Under the pieces are notes generated by a model. It did not search any database, was not told the DNA's origin, and saw nothing but the letters and a program-made list of their open reading frames with translations. From positions 1-58,198 of IMG/VR virus record IMGVR_UViG_3300020215_000057: a stretch of DNA of 58,198 bases; one strand, given 5' to 3'. Numbering within the stretch: position 1 is the first letter of the stretch; each line of letters begins with the position of its first letter. This stretch comes from a virus. Made by a program: the position numbers and the translations under genes. Of this stretch, positions 47,375 through 54,778 are shown in pieces.

Positions 47375-47731
47375 GTGGGTACTGAATTTAAAAATGAGCT
47401 TGGTTTCGTCGATCTTCCTAAACAACTCGCCAAAGAGAAGGCCGATGCCGCAAAAGACTGGGCTACACTTCAGAGCCAACAAATGATTCAGCCTGACCCA
47501 GGATTTTGGCAATCTCTCGCTAATGGTGTTAAGAATTTCGCTGCTGAAAAGAAACTTGACTACGCTGAGATGAGAGCCGGTGGCAACGCCAATCCTTTCG
47601 CTGAAGATCCTGAAGAGAACAGACGCTATGACATCGTGGAGCGCATGAGAAAGGCTCGCCAAGCGGAGCAACCCGTTGATCAGGAGCTTAACAGCGAGTG
47701 GCTCAGGCTTCTTCAGCGAGGCGAATACTAG
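47375..47731 (+). CDS. embedded rightward gene, hypothetical
   Basis: A 118-aa soluble protein. GTG at 47375 with GGGGG 6 bp upstream is preferred. The mid part (ANGVKNFAAEKKLDYAEMRA) is helical, and the sequence FAEDPEENRRYDIVERMRKA looks like an exported or tail-associated helix. It lies against the leftward operon, ending in overlap with a small reverse gene, and has its own extended -10. Confidence 0.55.
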   Translation: MGTEFKNELGFVDLPKQLAKEKADAAKDWATLQSQQMIQPDPGFWQSLANGVKNFAAEKKLDYAEMRAGGNANPFAEDPEENRRYDIVERMRKARQAEQPVDQELNSEWLRLLQRGEY

Positions 47732-47856
47732 CCTATCCACGACGCCACTCCAACGATGAGATAATAAATCAGCGCAAATTCTGCGGCGGTATAGCCGATA
47801 AATGCCAGCCATTTTAGCCCAGGATTGCTTTGTATGGATTTGAGAACTTTACTCAT
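47728..47856 (-). CDS. 42-aa membrane peptide
   Basis: MSKVLKSIQSNPGLKWLAFI starts a frame with one or two hydrophobic stretches (LAFIGYTAAEFALIYYLIVG). It overlaps its upstream gene by 8 bp in the leftward operon and the embedded gene by 4 bp. A small membrane peptide of unknown role. Confidence 0.5.
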   Translation of the reverse strand: MSKVLKSIQSNPGLKWLAFIGYTAAEFALIYYLIVGVASWIG

Positions 47857-48103
47857 GTTCGCCTCTGGCTTTGGCGAGCGTCTCTTCGATTCTCAATTGG
47901 AGTTGTGATGACCAAATTTCTGATTGGTCGCCGTCTAAAACCTCTTGGAGCAATTCATATAGGTCTGGTGCAGCTGCAATGAGACGAGCGTTAGCTTTAA
48001 AGTCCTTATTTCCTGTGTTTAACAGTGCCACAGTTAAGGTACCGTCAGGCCCAGCCACGGCAGTCTCTTCGTTTATCCAAGGTCCTGGTGTAAATTTAAG
48101 CAT
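47849..48103 (-). CDS. TPGPW-family small protein 1
   Basis: An 84-aa protein: MLKFTPGPWINEE at the start and ANARLIAAAPDLYELL later, both hallmarks of a widespread phage early family of unknown function. Two further members lie at 48439 and 48726. Confidence 0.75.
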   Translation of the reverse strand: MLKFTPGPWINEETAVAGPDGTLTVALLNTGNKDFKANARLIAAAPDLYELLQEVLDGDQSEIWSSQLQLRIEETLAKARGEHE

Positions 48104-48317
48104 GTTCGCCTCCGCTATCCTTATCGGTTGGTTTGTCTGATAACTTTATACCGCGATTGATGAGCTCCTCACTCGCTAGACACGCCAGTAGCTCATTGAT
48201 CTCATCGCGGGCGCCTTGTTGCGATTGGTTCAGGTAGATCTGATTTAGTTGATCGTCGGTCGCAATTTTAGCGAGGCGTTTGAAACCATCGATGAAGTCC
48301 TGGTACTCGTTACTCAT
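48096..48317 (-). CDS. small helical protein
   Basis: A 73-aa protein with helical pattern (DFIDGFKRLAKIATDDQLNQ). Overlaps both neighbours by a few bases. Function unknown. Confidence 0.55.
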   Translation of the reverse strand: MSNEYQDFIDGFKRLAKIATDDQLNQIYLNQSQQGARDEINELLACLASEELINRGIKLSDKPTDKDSGGEHA

Positions 48318-48442
48318 AGGCCTGCCTCCAATCTAATAAGATCAATTAAGGTCTGCTGCAATAGCCACGTCTCGGCGCTGTATGGGCCCATACGGAGCTC
48401 CATCAGTGCTGCGTGCAGGGCGAAAGTTAGGGGTGAGATCAC
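48314..48442 (-). CDS. 42-aa small protein
   Basis: A GTG start that overlaps the upstream TGA opens a frame MISPLTFALHAALMELRMGP ending near the next ATG (4-bp overlap). Preceded by the usual spacing. Weak but well framed. Confidence 0.4.
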   Translation of the reverse strand: MISPLTFALHAALMELRMGPYSAETWLLQQTLIDLIRLEAGL

Positions 48443-48729
48443 GACTCACCTCGCGCTTTCTTGAGGGCAGTTTCGATATAAACTAATGAACGCGCCAACA
48501 CAGGATCGTCCTGTGATCTCAATTTGGCTTCGATATGAACCTTGCAGACTTCTAGAGCCTCGTAGAGCTCCGGCGCTGCGGATATGAGAGCGGCGTTGGC
48601 CTTTGCTTTGCCCATAAATTGGCCCGTAGTCTCGGCAACAGCCTGAGTATGGCTATCAATTAAAAAGTGACCGTCGGAGAATCTCATAAGGGAAACCTTC
48701 CAAGGCCCATGCGTAAATTTCGGTTTCAT
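48439..48729 (-). CDS. TPGPW-family small protein 2
   Basis: A 96-aa protein. KFTHGPWKVS at the start and ANAALISAAPELYEALEVCK are the two hallmarks. A helical tail follows. Paralog of 47849-48103. Confidence 0.75.
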   Translation of the reverse strand: MKPKFTHGPWKVSLMRFSDGHFLIDSHTQAVAETTGQFMGKAKANAALISAAPELYEALEVCKVHIEAKLRSQDDPVLARSLVYIETALKKARGES

Positions 48730-48905
48730 TTTTCCTCCGGGTTTGCTTTAAGTAAAATTGCCTCGACAGCATGAGATAAATCATCAACGCCACCGATATG
48801 ATCTAAACATCTCTTAAGTAGCTCGAACATTTGATTATTTCTAGGATTATAAATAAGGCCTCGCTTATCAAAGGACCACGGTCCTGGTGTGTGGTTATTT
48901 CCCAT
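48726..48905 (-). CDS. TPGPW-family small protein 3, shortened
   Basis: A 59-aa protein. GGAGG places the start at 48905 (MGNNHTPGPW). It keeps the HTPGPW motif but lacks the ISAAPEL motif of its two paralogs, so it may be a degraded or re-purposed copy. Confidence 0.6.
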   Translation of the reverse strand: MGNNHTPGPWSFDKRGLIYNPRNNQMFELLKRCLDHIGGVDDLSHAVEAILLKANPEEK

Positions 48906-49050
48906 AAAAACCTCCAACGACAAATGTTCGCGCCGACTGATTGAACGGTAACTTTACATAAAATATATCTCCCGATCGCTTGCACATTAGTTCAAGAGTG
49001 TTCGCTAAAGGGAAAATTGCGGTTATTAAGAATAGATGATGCGTACTCAT
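48895..49050 (-). CDS. 51-aa hypothetical
   Basis: ATGA overlap with the upstream gene and GGAGG before the ATG. The frame (MSTHHLFLITAIFPLANTLE) has a hydrophobic start and overlaps the next gene by 11 bp. No match. Confidence 0.45.
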   Translation of the reverse strand: MSTHHLFLITAIFPLANTLELMCKRSGDIFYVKLPFNQSARTFVVGGFYGK

Positions 49051-49442
49051 GGTTTGCCTCCAGATTTGTTTTTAAGGGTTGAAATAGCCTCTGATAAAAG
49101 TTCGAGCTCAATAGCGTGCAAATACGCGCGTCCGTCCTCATCGCATGAGACGACGATACCGCCTAGGGATGCCAAAATTTCACCGCAGTCGTCCTCGACA
49201 TAGGCAAAAAGGACTTCGTATGAGCCGTTCTCGAAGCGTTTAGTCCATGTTTCAGGTGAGTCGATATCGCCGATATAGTTTATCCAGCAATCCTGCTCGT
49301 GCTCGAATTTCACCTCTAGACCGATTTCACGAGCTAGTGCAACGTCGCGTGCCAGTTTCAGCGACTGAAGAGCGTTTTCGCCCACGACATACCAGGCCTG
49401 GTGAGTACGGCATTCTTTATATGTTTTTAGGATAGATTTCAT
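49047..49442 (-). CDS. hypothetical early protein
   Basis: A 131-aa acidic protein. The middle (EHEQDCWINYIGDIDSPETW) suggests a small alpha/beta domain. Overlaps both neighbours by 4 bp. No family recognised. Confidence 0.6.
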   Translation of the reverse strand: MKSILKTYKECRTHQAWYVVGENALQSLKLARDVALAREIGLEVKFEHEQDCWINYIGDIDSPETWTKRFENGSYEVLFAYVEDDCGEILASLGGIVVSCDEDGRAYLHAIELELLSEAISTLKNKSGGKP

Positions 49443-50461
49443 TGGGTACCGCCTACGGCTTTAAGGTTAGTTCTGCGTTTGCCCTTAGAGGATTTAACTG
49501 GTTTCACTGGTAACAATCGATAGACTGAAAAATAGGTCTGAAACTGGCCCGACTCATCGTGTGAGAATATGAAGTTACCATCGGGCTCTTTATCTAAGAG
49601 TTCTGCGAGAATAGCCGTAGGGTCACCAATGCGAACTGGCACGCCAGCATATGAATGCGAACGCCACGAATCGGTCATACCGCCAACGAAACGCTCAATG
49701 AATTCAATTCTGTCGGCCTTTTCTAAGGTCTTGATAGTATCAGGCTCGACGCATTTACTGGGTTCATTAGCCCAATCATCGATGTTACTCACTGAATATT
49801 CAGCGAAACAACCGCAATTGATGCCAACGCCGTCGCGATGGTTATAATGATAGCCGTCGTCGATCGTATCGTAGACTCCGCATTCAGTGCATCTGTTCAC
49901 TGAGTCGTAAAAATAGGTATCGTCGACCTTGTTAGCCTTAAAGAATTTATCAAGTGAATAACCTAAAAGCGGAATGTGGTGGTAAAAATGCCAGCCACTC
50001 ATTATAAGCCAATACTCACCGTTCTCAGCCTCACCACAATCTTCAATACCTAAGCGATAGGCATCGCAACCGTTAATAATTTCGTATAACGAATCCTTAG
50101 CCGCGGTGTTATTAATAGTCTGTCTAGGCGTGAGAGTGTGGCACTCAACGATCTTAACAAAGCCTAGATATTGAGTTACCATCTCACCCTTTTTGTCGCA
50201 GTAGTTACGTTTATAACCCTCGACTTTTTTAGCGAGAATGATAGCCTCTGTTATCTGGATTTCACGCCAGCCGTTTGTTTCCTTAAGATCTTTAGCAATG
50301 CCGTTAGTTCTAAGACCTAACTCTTTTGCGCGCGCCTTGAGCTCTGGGATGCCGGCGCTATCATCGTAAAGGTTTGGCAGGATTTCATAACGTGTCGAAC
50401 TAGTAGAGAATCTAGGGCCATCGGATGCATATATAGAGTGGTATTTAATCATTCGTTTCAT
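49439..50461 (-). CDS. large hypothetical early protein
   Basis: A 340-aa protein, first gene of the leftward operon. It has a Cys-rich mid part (NRCTECGVYDTIDDGYHYN, then CGCFAEY) that may bind zinc, and strong aromatic content. I recognise no enzymatic motif. The first gene after the control region is often a host-takeover protein, but nothing here proves that. Confidence 0.6.
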   Translation of the reverse strand: MKRMIKYHSIYASDGPRFSTSSTRYEILPNLYDDSAGIPELKARAKELGLRTNGIAKDLKETNGWREIQITEAIILAKKVEGYKRNYCDKKGEMVTQYLGFVKIVECHTLTPRQTINNTAAKDSLYEIINGCDAYRLGIEDCGEAENGEYWLIMSGWHFYHHIPLLGYSLDKFFKANKVDDTYFYDSVNRCTECGVYDTIDDGYHYNHRDGVGINCGCFAEYSVSNIDDWANEPSKCVEPDTIKTLEKADRIEFIERFVGGMTDSWRSHSYAGVPVRIGDPTAILAELLDKEPDGNFIFSHDESGQFQTYFSVYRLLPVKPVKSSKGKRRTNLKAVGGTQ

Positions 50462-50556
50462 ATTTATAACTCCTGTTTTGGGCTCGTCCCTTGAGCCGGT
50501 TATACAGATCTATAAAGCACACGGTGTGCCAAAGTTTCAGAGCGTGAAATTTCAAG

Positions 50557-50576
50557 TGCTTAGTACCTGCTTAGCA
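50557..50576. promoter_or_regulatory. phage B 20-bp operator-like site 3
   Basis: TGCTTAGTACCTGCTTAGCA, 95 nt before the leftward operon start. The outer TGCT/AGCA frame is kept and the centre differs. Confidence 0.65.
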
Positions 50577-50692
50577 GATCTTGAGGCGTCGAACTTATTG
50601 ACGCTTGGGTGCGCTAAGGTGAGATTTCAGAGTGGAAATAGCTGAAATCAATAGAGATTTGAGCAATCGTCGAACTTCTGTACGATGTCGCG

Positions 50693-50712
50693 TGATTAGT
50701 CAGTGCTTAGCA
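50693..50712. promoter_or_regulatory. phage B 20-bp operator-like site 4
   Basis: TGATTAGTCAGTGCTTAGCA, one deviation in the left TGCT. It is the least perfect member. Confidence 0.5.
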
Positions 50713-51078
50713 GCGCGTCGTGAATGTAAGCAAAGATGAGAATGATTATCAATTAAGATTTCATTAGGCAATGAAACAATTTGTGTAACAATAAAATGAA
50801 TCGATTGACCCCCTGACCTTATATATAGTTGGAACCTAAGAGCTCCATCGTTGACTACCGCTTATAACCAGAAACGGCAATATTCGACTAATGATTTCAA
50901 TGGGTTAGACCAGCGCCAAAAACGCCTAGATTTGTTGATTTTAGGCTAGAAAACGGCCAGTTTTAGTTGGCTCAAATCGAATAGGGGGGGGTGGGGGTCT
51001 AATTTATATAAATATTTATGTAATTCATCGCCACCCAAAATTTTTAACCAAATTTCACAATATCTTCACATCTGGTCT

Positions 51079-51098
51079 TGCTAAGTAATTACTAAGCA
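51079..51098. promoter_or_regulatory. phage B 20-bp operator-like site 5
   Basis: TGCTAAGTAATTACTAAGCA, ending 15 nt before the first head gene. Its centre AGTAATTACT is a perfect palindrome. Confidence 0.7.
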
Positions 51099-51113
51099 CT
51101 TACGCTTATCCTA

Positions 51114-51779
51114 GTGAATTCCTTAACTCACCAAATCGATCTGACGGCACTGCAATCCCTCGAGCAAGATCAGGTAGCTGACTTCCTGCCCTCGATCATC
51201 CGTGAGCGTGTGAACGCGATCCCCTCTGAAATCTACGATATGCCCTTCGAAGCTCTCGAGCGCAAGCTCTCAGTCGATGGCCATGTGCCTATTGAGCTCT
51301 CACGCGTTCGTATAGCCTTCTGGCTCGAATTTGAGCGAGCAAGCCGCACAGGCATACCCTTCTCTCTCGCCGCCGTCTGTGGAGGCGTTATGGGGCTCTC
51401 AAAGCTTCAGAAGGAAGTCCTAGCGAATTCCTATCGCCTGGCCTACATAATCACGCCACCGCCGTCCTATGCGCTCGTAATGGACGAGTTCCTCCACTAT
51501 GGCCTTCAGCTTCAGCGCGAGATCCTAAACATGCCACATGTAAACCCTAAGAACGGGCGCACTGACACCGCCATGCTTAGCCTCAAGAACAAGATCATCG
51601 AAGGCATCCATAACCGAGTTAAGGGAATGCCGACCTCAAAGAGCGTACATATCCAAAAACAGCTTGGCGAGGGTGAACTTATAAACCCAGCGGGCGATAT
51701 TAAGGAAATCGACGCCAAGATCGCAGAGCTCGAATCAAGCGAGAAGGAAGTGAAGTCCTTACGGCGAGGCGAATCGTGA
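51114..51779 (+). CDS. phage B small terminase-like protein
   Basis: A 221-aa protein with GTG start, 15 nt after operator site 5. Central helices (FWLEFERASRTGIPFSLAAV) and a coiled C-terminus suggest a DNA-binding ring protein. It is the first gene of the head operon, which supports the small-terminase role, but no diagnostic motif is seen. The lipid desaturase gene follows. Confidence 0.5.
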   Translation: MNSLTHQIDLTALQSLEQDQVADFLPSIIRERVNAIPSEIYDMPFEALERKLSVDGHVPIELSRVRIAFWLEFERASRTGIPFSLAAVCGGVMGLSKLQKEVLANSYRLAYIITPPPSYALVMDEFLHYGLQLQREILNMPHVNPKNGRTDTAMLSLKNKIIEGIHNRVKGMPTSKSVHIQKQLGEGELINPAGDIKEIDAKIAELESSEKEVKSLRRGES

Positions 51780-52315
51780 GCGTGATCCTAACCATCCTCT
51801 CCGCATGGCTACTCGCTGACTTTCTCTCAGGCCTATTCCATTGGTACGAAGATCGCCTGCTGATCGAGCCATCGCGATTCAAGCTTATCGAGCAAATAAG
51901 AATCGATAACGAACTTCACCATGTCCAGCCCTACGCGATGACAAGGCTTCCGTGGGTAGACAATATTTACCAATCGGTATATGTAGCTTCTCCAGTTTCT
52001 CTTTGTTTAAGCCTTGCCGGCGCGCCGGTTGTTATCTCTTTGGCGATTCTCTTCCTAGGCTTCGCTAACCTCGTCCATCGCTGGGCGCACATTCATCCAA
52101 AGAAACTTAATCGATTCATTAGATTCATGCAGTCGCTGGGACTTTTTATCTGCTTCGATCATCACAATTCTCACCACTTCTCTGAAGGCACTGGCCGCAT
52201 TACTAAAGAAAACTCAACCTCTCACTACTGCGTTATGACCTGCTGGCTAAATCCGATCTTAGACAGAATTCGATTCTTTAAATTCCTAGAGCTTATATTC
52301 ATGAGGCGTAAATGA
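51776..52315 (+). CDS. Kua/CarF/PEDS1-type lipid desaturase
   Basis: A 179-aa membrane protein with at least three hydrophobic stretches. The family frame is visible end to end: LADFLSGLFHW (13-23), NELHHVQPYAMTR (45-57), NLVHRWAH (98-105), FDHHNSHH (127-134), STSHYCVMTCWLNPILDRI (147-165). About eleven His match the di-metal site layout. In animals (TMEM189) and Myxococcus (CarF) this family puts the vinyl-ether double bond into plasmalogens. It overlaps the small terminase gene by 4 bp and is short for the family but has the whole core. Confidence 0.88.
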   Translation: MSVILTILSAWLLADFLSGLFHWYEDRLLIEPSRFKLIEQIRIDNELHHVQPYAMTRLPWVDNIYQSVYVASPVSLCLSLAGAPVVISLAILFLGFANLVHRWAHIHPKKLNRFIRFMQSLGLFICFDHHNSHHFSEGTGRITKENSTSHYCVMTCWLNPILDRIRFFKFLELIFMRRK

Positions 52316-52461
52316 CCAATCTACAATTCTTCGCAATCATCATGGCTCTAGCTGTGATCGCAGCGAACACTTACGAAAATGACGAAATCATGCAGTTCAC
52401 CTGGCGAGGGATCTCCTGGGCCTCGTGCTTCTGCCTAGCCTACGAGGTTCTAGCTATATGA
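52312..52461 (+). CDS. 49-aa membrane peptide
   Basis: ATGA-type overlap at both ends. MTNLQFFAIIMALAVIAANT gives one TM, and a second weaker one lies near WASCFCLAYEVLA. It directly follows the desaturase, so it may be a partner or just another small membrane peptide. Confidence 0.5.
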   Translation: MTNLQFFAIIMALAVIAANTYENDEIMQFTWRGISWASCFCLAYEVLAI

Positions 52462-52733
52462 CACCAGAAGAAGTAACAAAGCTTGAGAGCTATATTAAAA
52501 CCCTACCCTTCATTTGGCCGATCGCCATGATTGCGATCTATCCGAACAAGATGGGTAATTACTTCTTTCAAAACGCGCCTAAGTTCTTTGTCGATATAAC
52601 GCTCGAGTGCCCTGAGACAAAGAAAACCATGGTTATCCAAAAGAACGCCAAGGACTTGCTACGAAAGATCAACCAACACGAAAAATACAAACACCTCAAG
52701 GATGAAGTGAATGAGACGAAACAAGAGAGTTAG
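52458..52733 (+). CDS. small hypothetical protein
   Basis: A 91-aa protein starting MTPEEVTKLESYIKTLPFIW, overlapping upstream by 4 bp. Its middle (KKTMVIQKNAKDLLRKINQH) is basic. Function unknown. It overlaps the next gene by 23 bp. Confidence 0.55.
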   Translation: MTPEEVTKLESYIKTLPFIWPIAMIAIYPNKMGNYFFQNAPKFFVDITLECPETKKTMVIQKNAKDLLRKINQHEKYKHLKDEVNETKQES

Positions 52734-52956
52734 AAATAAAACTGCCTGCATTGGTTTATTCAGCAAAAAGCGCCAGCTTGAGGCGCTCACTCAGCACATC
52801 AATGAATTGGTGCGTGAGCTCGATCACAGGTTCCAGATGTACGCGAAAGCTAACGTCTCACCGCGCGAGATGCTCTGTCGTTTAGCTTCGCTTCGCCGTG
52901 AGATCGATCAGTCCTTCATTAGAGCCCGAGAGCTTGAGGCGAGCCAAATCCATTGA
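52711..52956 (+). CDS. small basic coiled-coil protein
   Basis: An 81-aa basic protein, helical throughout (QLEALTQHINELVRELDHRF). It precedes and overlaps the large terminase by 4 bp. It may be the true small subunit of the packaging motor, an alternative to the gene at 51114. Confidence 0.55.
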   Translation: MRRNKRVRNKTACIGLFSKKRQLEALTQHINELVRELDHRFQMYAKANVSPREMLCRLASLRREIDQSFIRARELEASQIH

Positions 52957-54470
52957 ATAATTCTAGAGAGTACGCCGCTAAACTTAAAAAGCTTCAGCTC
53001 CTAGAGCAGCGCGAGAAGATGCGCTTTGAACTTCCGCACCTCTATGGCTTTCCATTATACAGTTGGGCTGAGGAGTTCATTTACTCTGATGGCGGTCCAG
53101 GGCGCATGCTCCTGCTCTGTGCTGCGAATCAGGTGTCAAAGAGCAGTACTCTCATCCGAAAGAACATCACACTCGCCACTGATAAAACCCTCTGGCCTAG
53201 GTTCTTCCCACGGCGTGAGCCCATGACCTTCTGGTACGTCTATCCTGACGAGAATAAGATCGAGGAAGAGTTCAGAGATAAGTGGGTGCCTGAGTTCCTA
53301 CCGCGCGGAACGATGAAGGATGACCCTATCTATGGCTGGCGAGAAGTTAGATCCAAGCAAGGCAAGCTTAGTGTGCATTTCAATAGCGGCGTTGTAATCG
53401 CCTTTAAAACCTGGAAGTCAGATCTTCAGTCAGGAACCTTAGACATGGTTTCAGTCGATGAGGAACTGCCAGCGAAGCTATACCCGGAGCTTGCGCTGAG
53501 ACTTTCCAGATACGCCGGGATTTTCGCGATGGTGTTTACAGCGACCTTGAATCAAGATTTCTGGTTTCGTGCGATCGAACAGCGCGGTAAAAAAGATGAG
53601 ACCTTCGTTCATGCGAAGAAGTGGCAAATATCCATGGAGCATGATTGTAAGGTCTATGCTGATGGATCGCCAAGCCCATGGACTGAGGAAGAAGTAAATC
53701 GCGTTAAGAACTCCTGCGGCTCTCAAACAGAGATTGATCGTAGGGTGCATGGCAGATTTGTGACTGAGGTTGGTGTGAAGTACTCAAGCTTCTCTCGTGA
53801 GAAGAACGTCAAACCCGCCTCGCCAACGCCCAAGGGCTGGCACTATTACTCAGGCGTTGATATCGGCTCAGGCGGAAAAAACCATAAGGCTGCGATAAGT
53901 ATCGTGGCGGTGAATCCCTCCTACACCTACGGAAAGCTCGTAAAGTTCTGGAAGGGTGATGAGTCACACGAGACCACCAACGATGACATCTTAGATAAAT
54001 ATAAAGAAATGACCGCCGATATTCCTGTCCTTGACTGTGAACAGTATGATCATCGGGCGCGTGATTTTTTCCTCACTGCGGAGCGAGCTGGCTTTTCATT
54101 TCAGAAGGCTAACAAGGACCACGGCGAGGATATGCTCAATATGCTCTTCAAGAACCAGATGCTGGATATTGAGGAGGGCGAGCTCACGGATGAGCTCGTT
54201 ATTGAGCTATCTACTCTCAGAGTGGATACAGCTAAGACCGTAGCGAAGGACGATGGCATTGATTCCCTCCGTTATGCAGTAAGTAGTGTTGAGTGGGATC
54301 TTTCCCGCATTCAATCAAACACGCTCATCGAGTTTAAAAAGCAGAGTCAAAAGAAAATAGAAACAAGCAATGAATCACATAGAGGCGATCCAACTCTTCA
54401 GCCTGAGCCCAACGAATGGGACTCAGATCAAGAGATCGACGACTGGAACGACCTACAAGGAGGTTTTTAA
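52953..54470 (+). CDS. terL: phage B terminase large subunit
   Basis: A 505-aa protein, TTG start. ATPase domain with Walker A-like AANQVSKSST (57-66) and Walker B MVSVDEE (164-170). Nuclease domain begins SGVDIGSGG (D302), with DCEQYDHRARDF and later DDGIDSLRYAV supplying further acids. It is of the same overall plan as the phage A enzyme but clearly a different branch. It precedes the portal gene. Confidence 0.93.
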   Translation: MNNSREYAAKLKKLQLLEQREKMRFELPHLYGFPLYSWAEEFIYSDGGPGRMLLLCAANQVSKSSTLIRKNITLATDKTLWPRFFPRREPMTFWYVYPDENKIEEEFRDKWVPEFLPRGTMKDDPIYGWREVRSKQGKLSVHFNSGVVIAFKTWKSDLQSGTLDMVSVDEELPAKLYPELALRLSRYAGIFAMVFTATLNQDFWFRAIEQRGKKDETFVHAKKWQISMEHDCKVYADGSPSPWTEEEVNRVKNSCGSQTEIDRRVHGRFVTEVGVKYSSFSREKNVKPASPTPKGWHYYSGVDIGSGGKNHKAAISIVAVNPSYTYGKLVKFWKGDESHETTNDDILDKYKEMTADIPVLDCEQYDHRARDFFLTAERAGFSFQKANKDHGEDMLNMLFKNQMLDIEEGELTDELVIELSTLRVDTAKTVAKDDGIDSLRYAVSSVEWDLSRIQSNTLIEFKKQSQKKIETSNESHRGDPTLQPEPNEWDSDQEIDDWNDLQGGF

Positions 54471-54778
54471 TGTCCACTGAAGCAAATGAAAGCGCAACTC
54501 AAATCGATCCACAGGCTCTGGTCTCTGTGATCGAAGCACTCGCCAAGGCTGGTGCCAGACATTTTAGTTGGGGAAATATGTCGATTGATTTCGTCGAAAA
54601 GCCCGCAACGCAAGAACTTCATATCGATATGGCCGAGCACATGAAGGAACAGAATAACGAATCTGAGTACGAAAAATTAATGAGAACGAGAAAAGAATAT
54701 CTAGAAGCGCAGGACGATGACCTGGTGATCACGGATCCAGAGGCATGGCTAGCGAAGGAGACCTCAGGTGGAAATTAA
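54470..54778 (+). CDS. small protein between terminase and portal
   Basis: A 102-aa acidic protein. AAGGAGG places the start at 54470. The first half (VSVIEALAKAGARHFSWGNM) is a short alpha/beta region, the second acidic helix. Common as a small connector-region gene; no named family. Confidence 0.6.
   Translation: MSTEANESATQIDPQALVSVIEALAKAGARHFSWGNMSIDFVEKPATQELHIDMAEHMKEQNNESEYEKLMRTRKEYLEAQDDDLVITDPEAWLAKETSGGN

Larger units (their letters stand above)
50462..51113. promoter_or_regulatory. phage B central control region
   Basis: A 650-bp gap between the divergent leftward and rightward units. It carries three 20-bp sites (below), two GTCGAACTT repeats (about 50588 and 50671), a run of eight G near 50984 followed by GTGGGGG, and long AT stretches. 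I see no complete gene here. It probably holds early promoters and perhaps an origin; I could not settle exact promoter positions. Confidence 0.55.

Noticed and set aside
49600-49660. A stretch GCGAACTGGCACGCCAGC resembling a tRNA T arm
   Set aside because: It lies inside a clear gene, and no acceptor or anticodon stem can be built around it.
50462-51113. A CRISPR array or long tandem repeat in the control region
   Set aside because: The repeated sites are irregularly spaced and only about 20 bp long, with no regular spacers.
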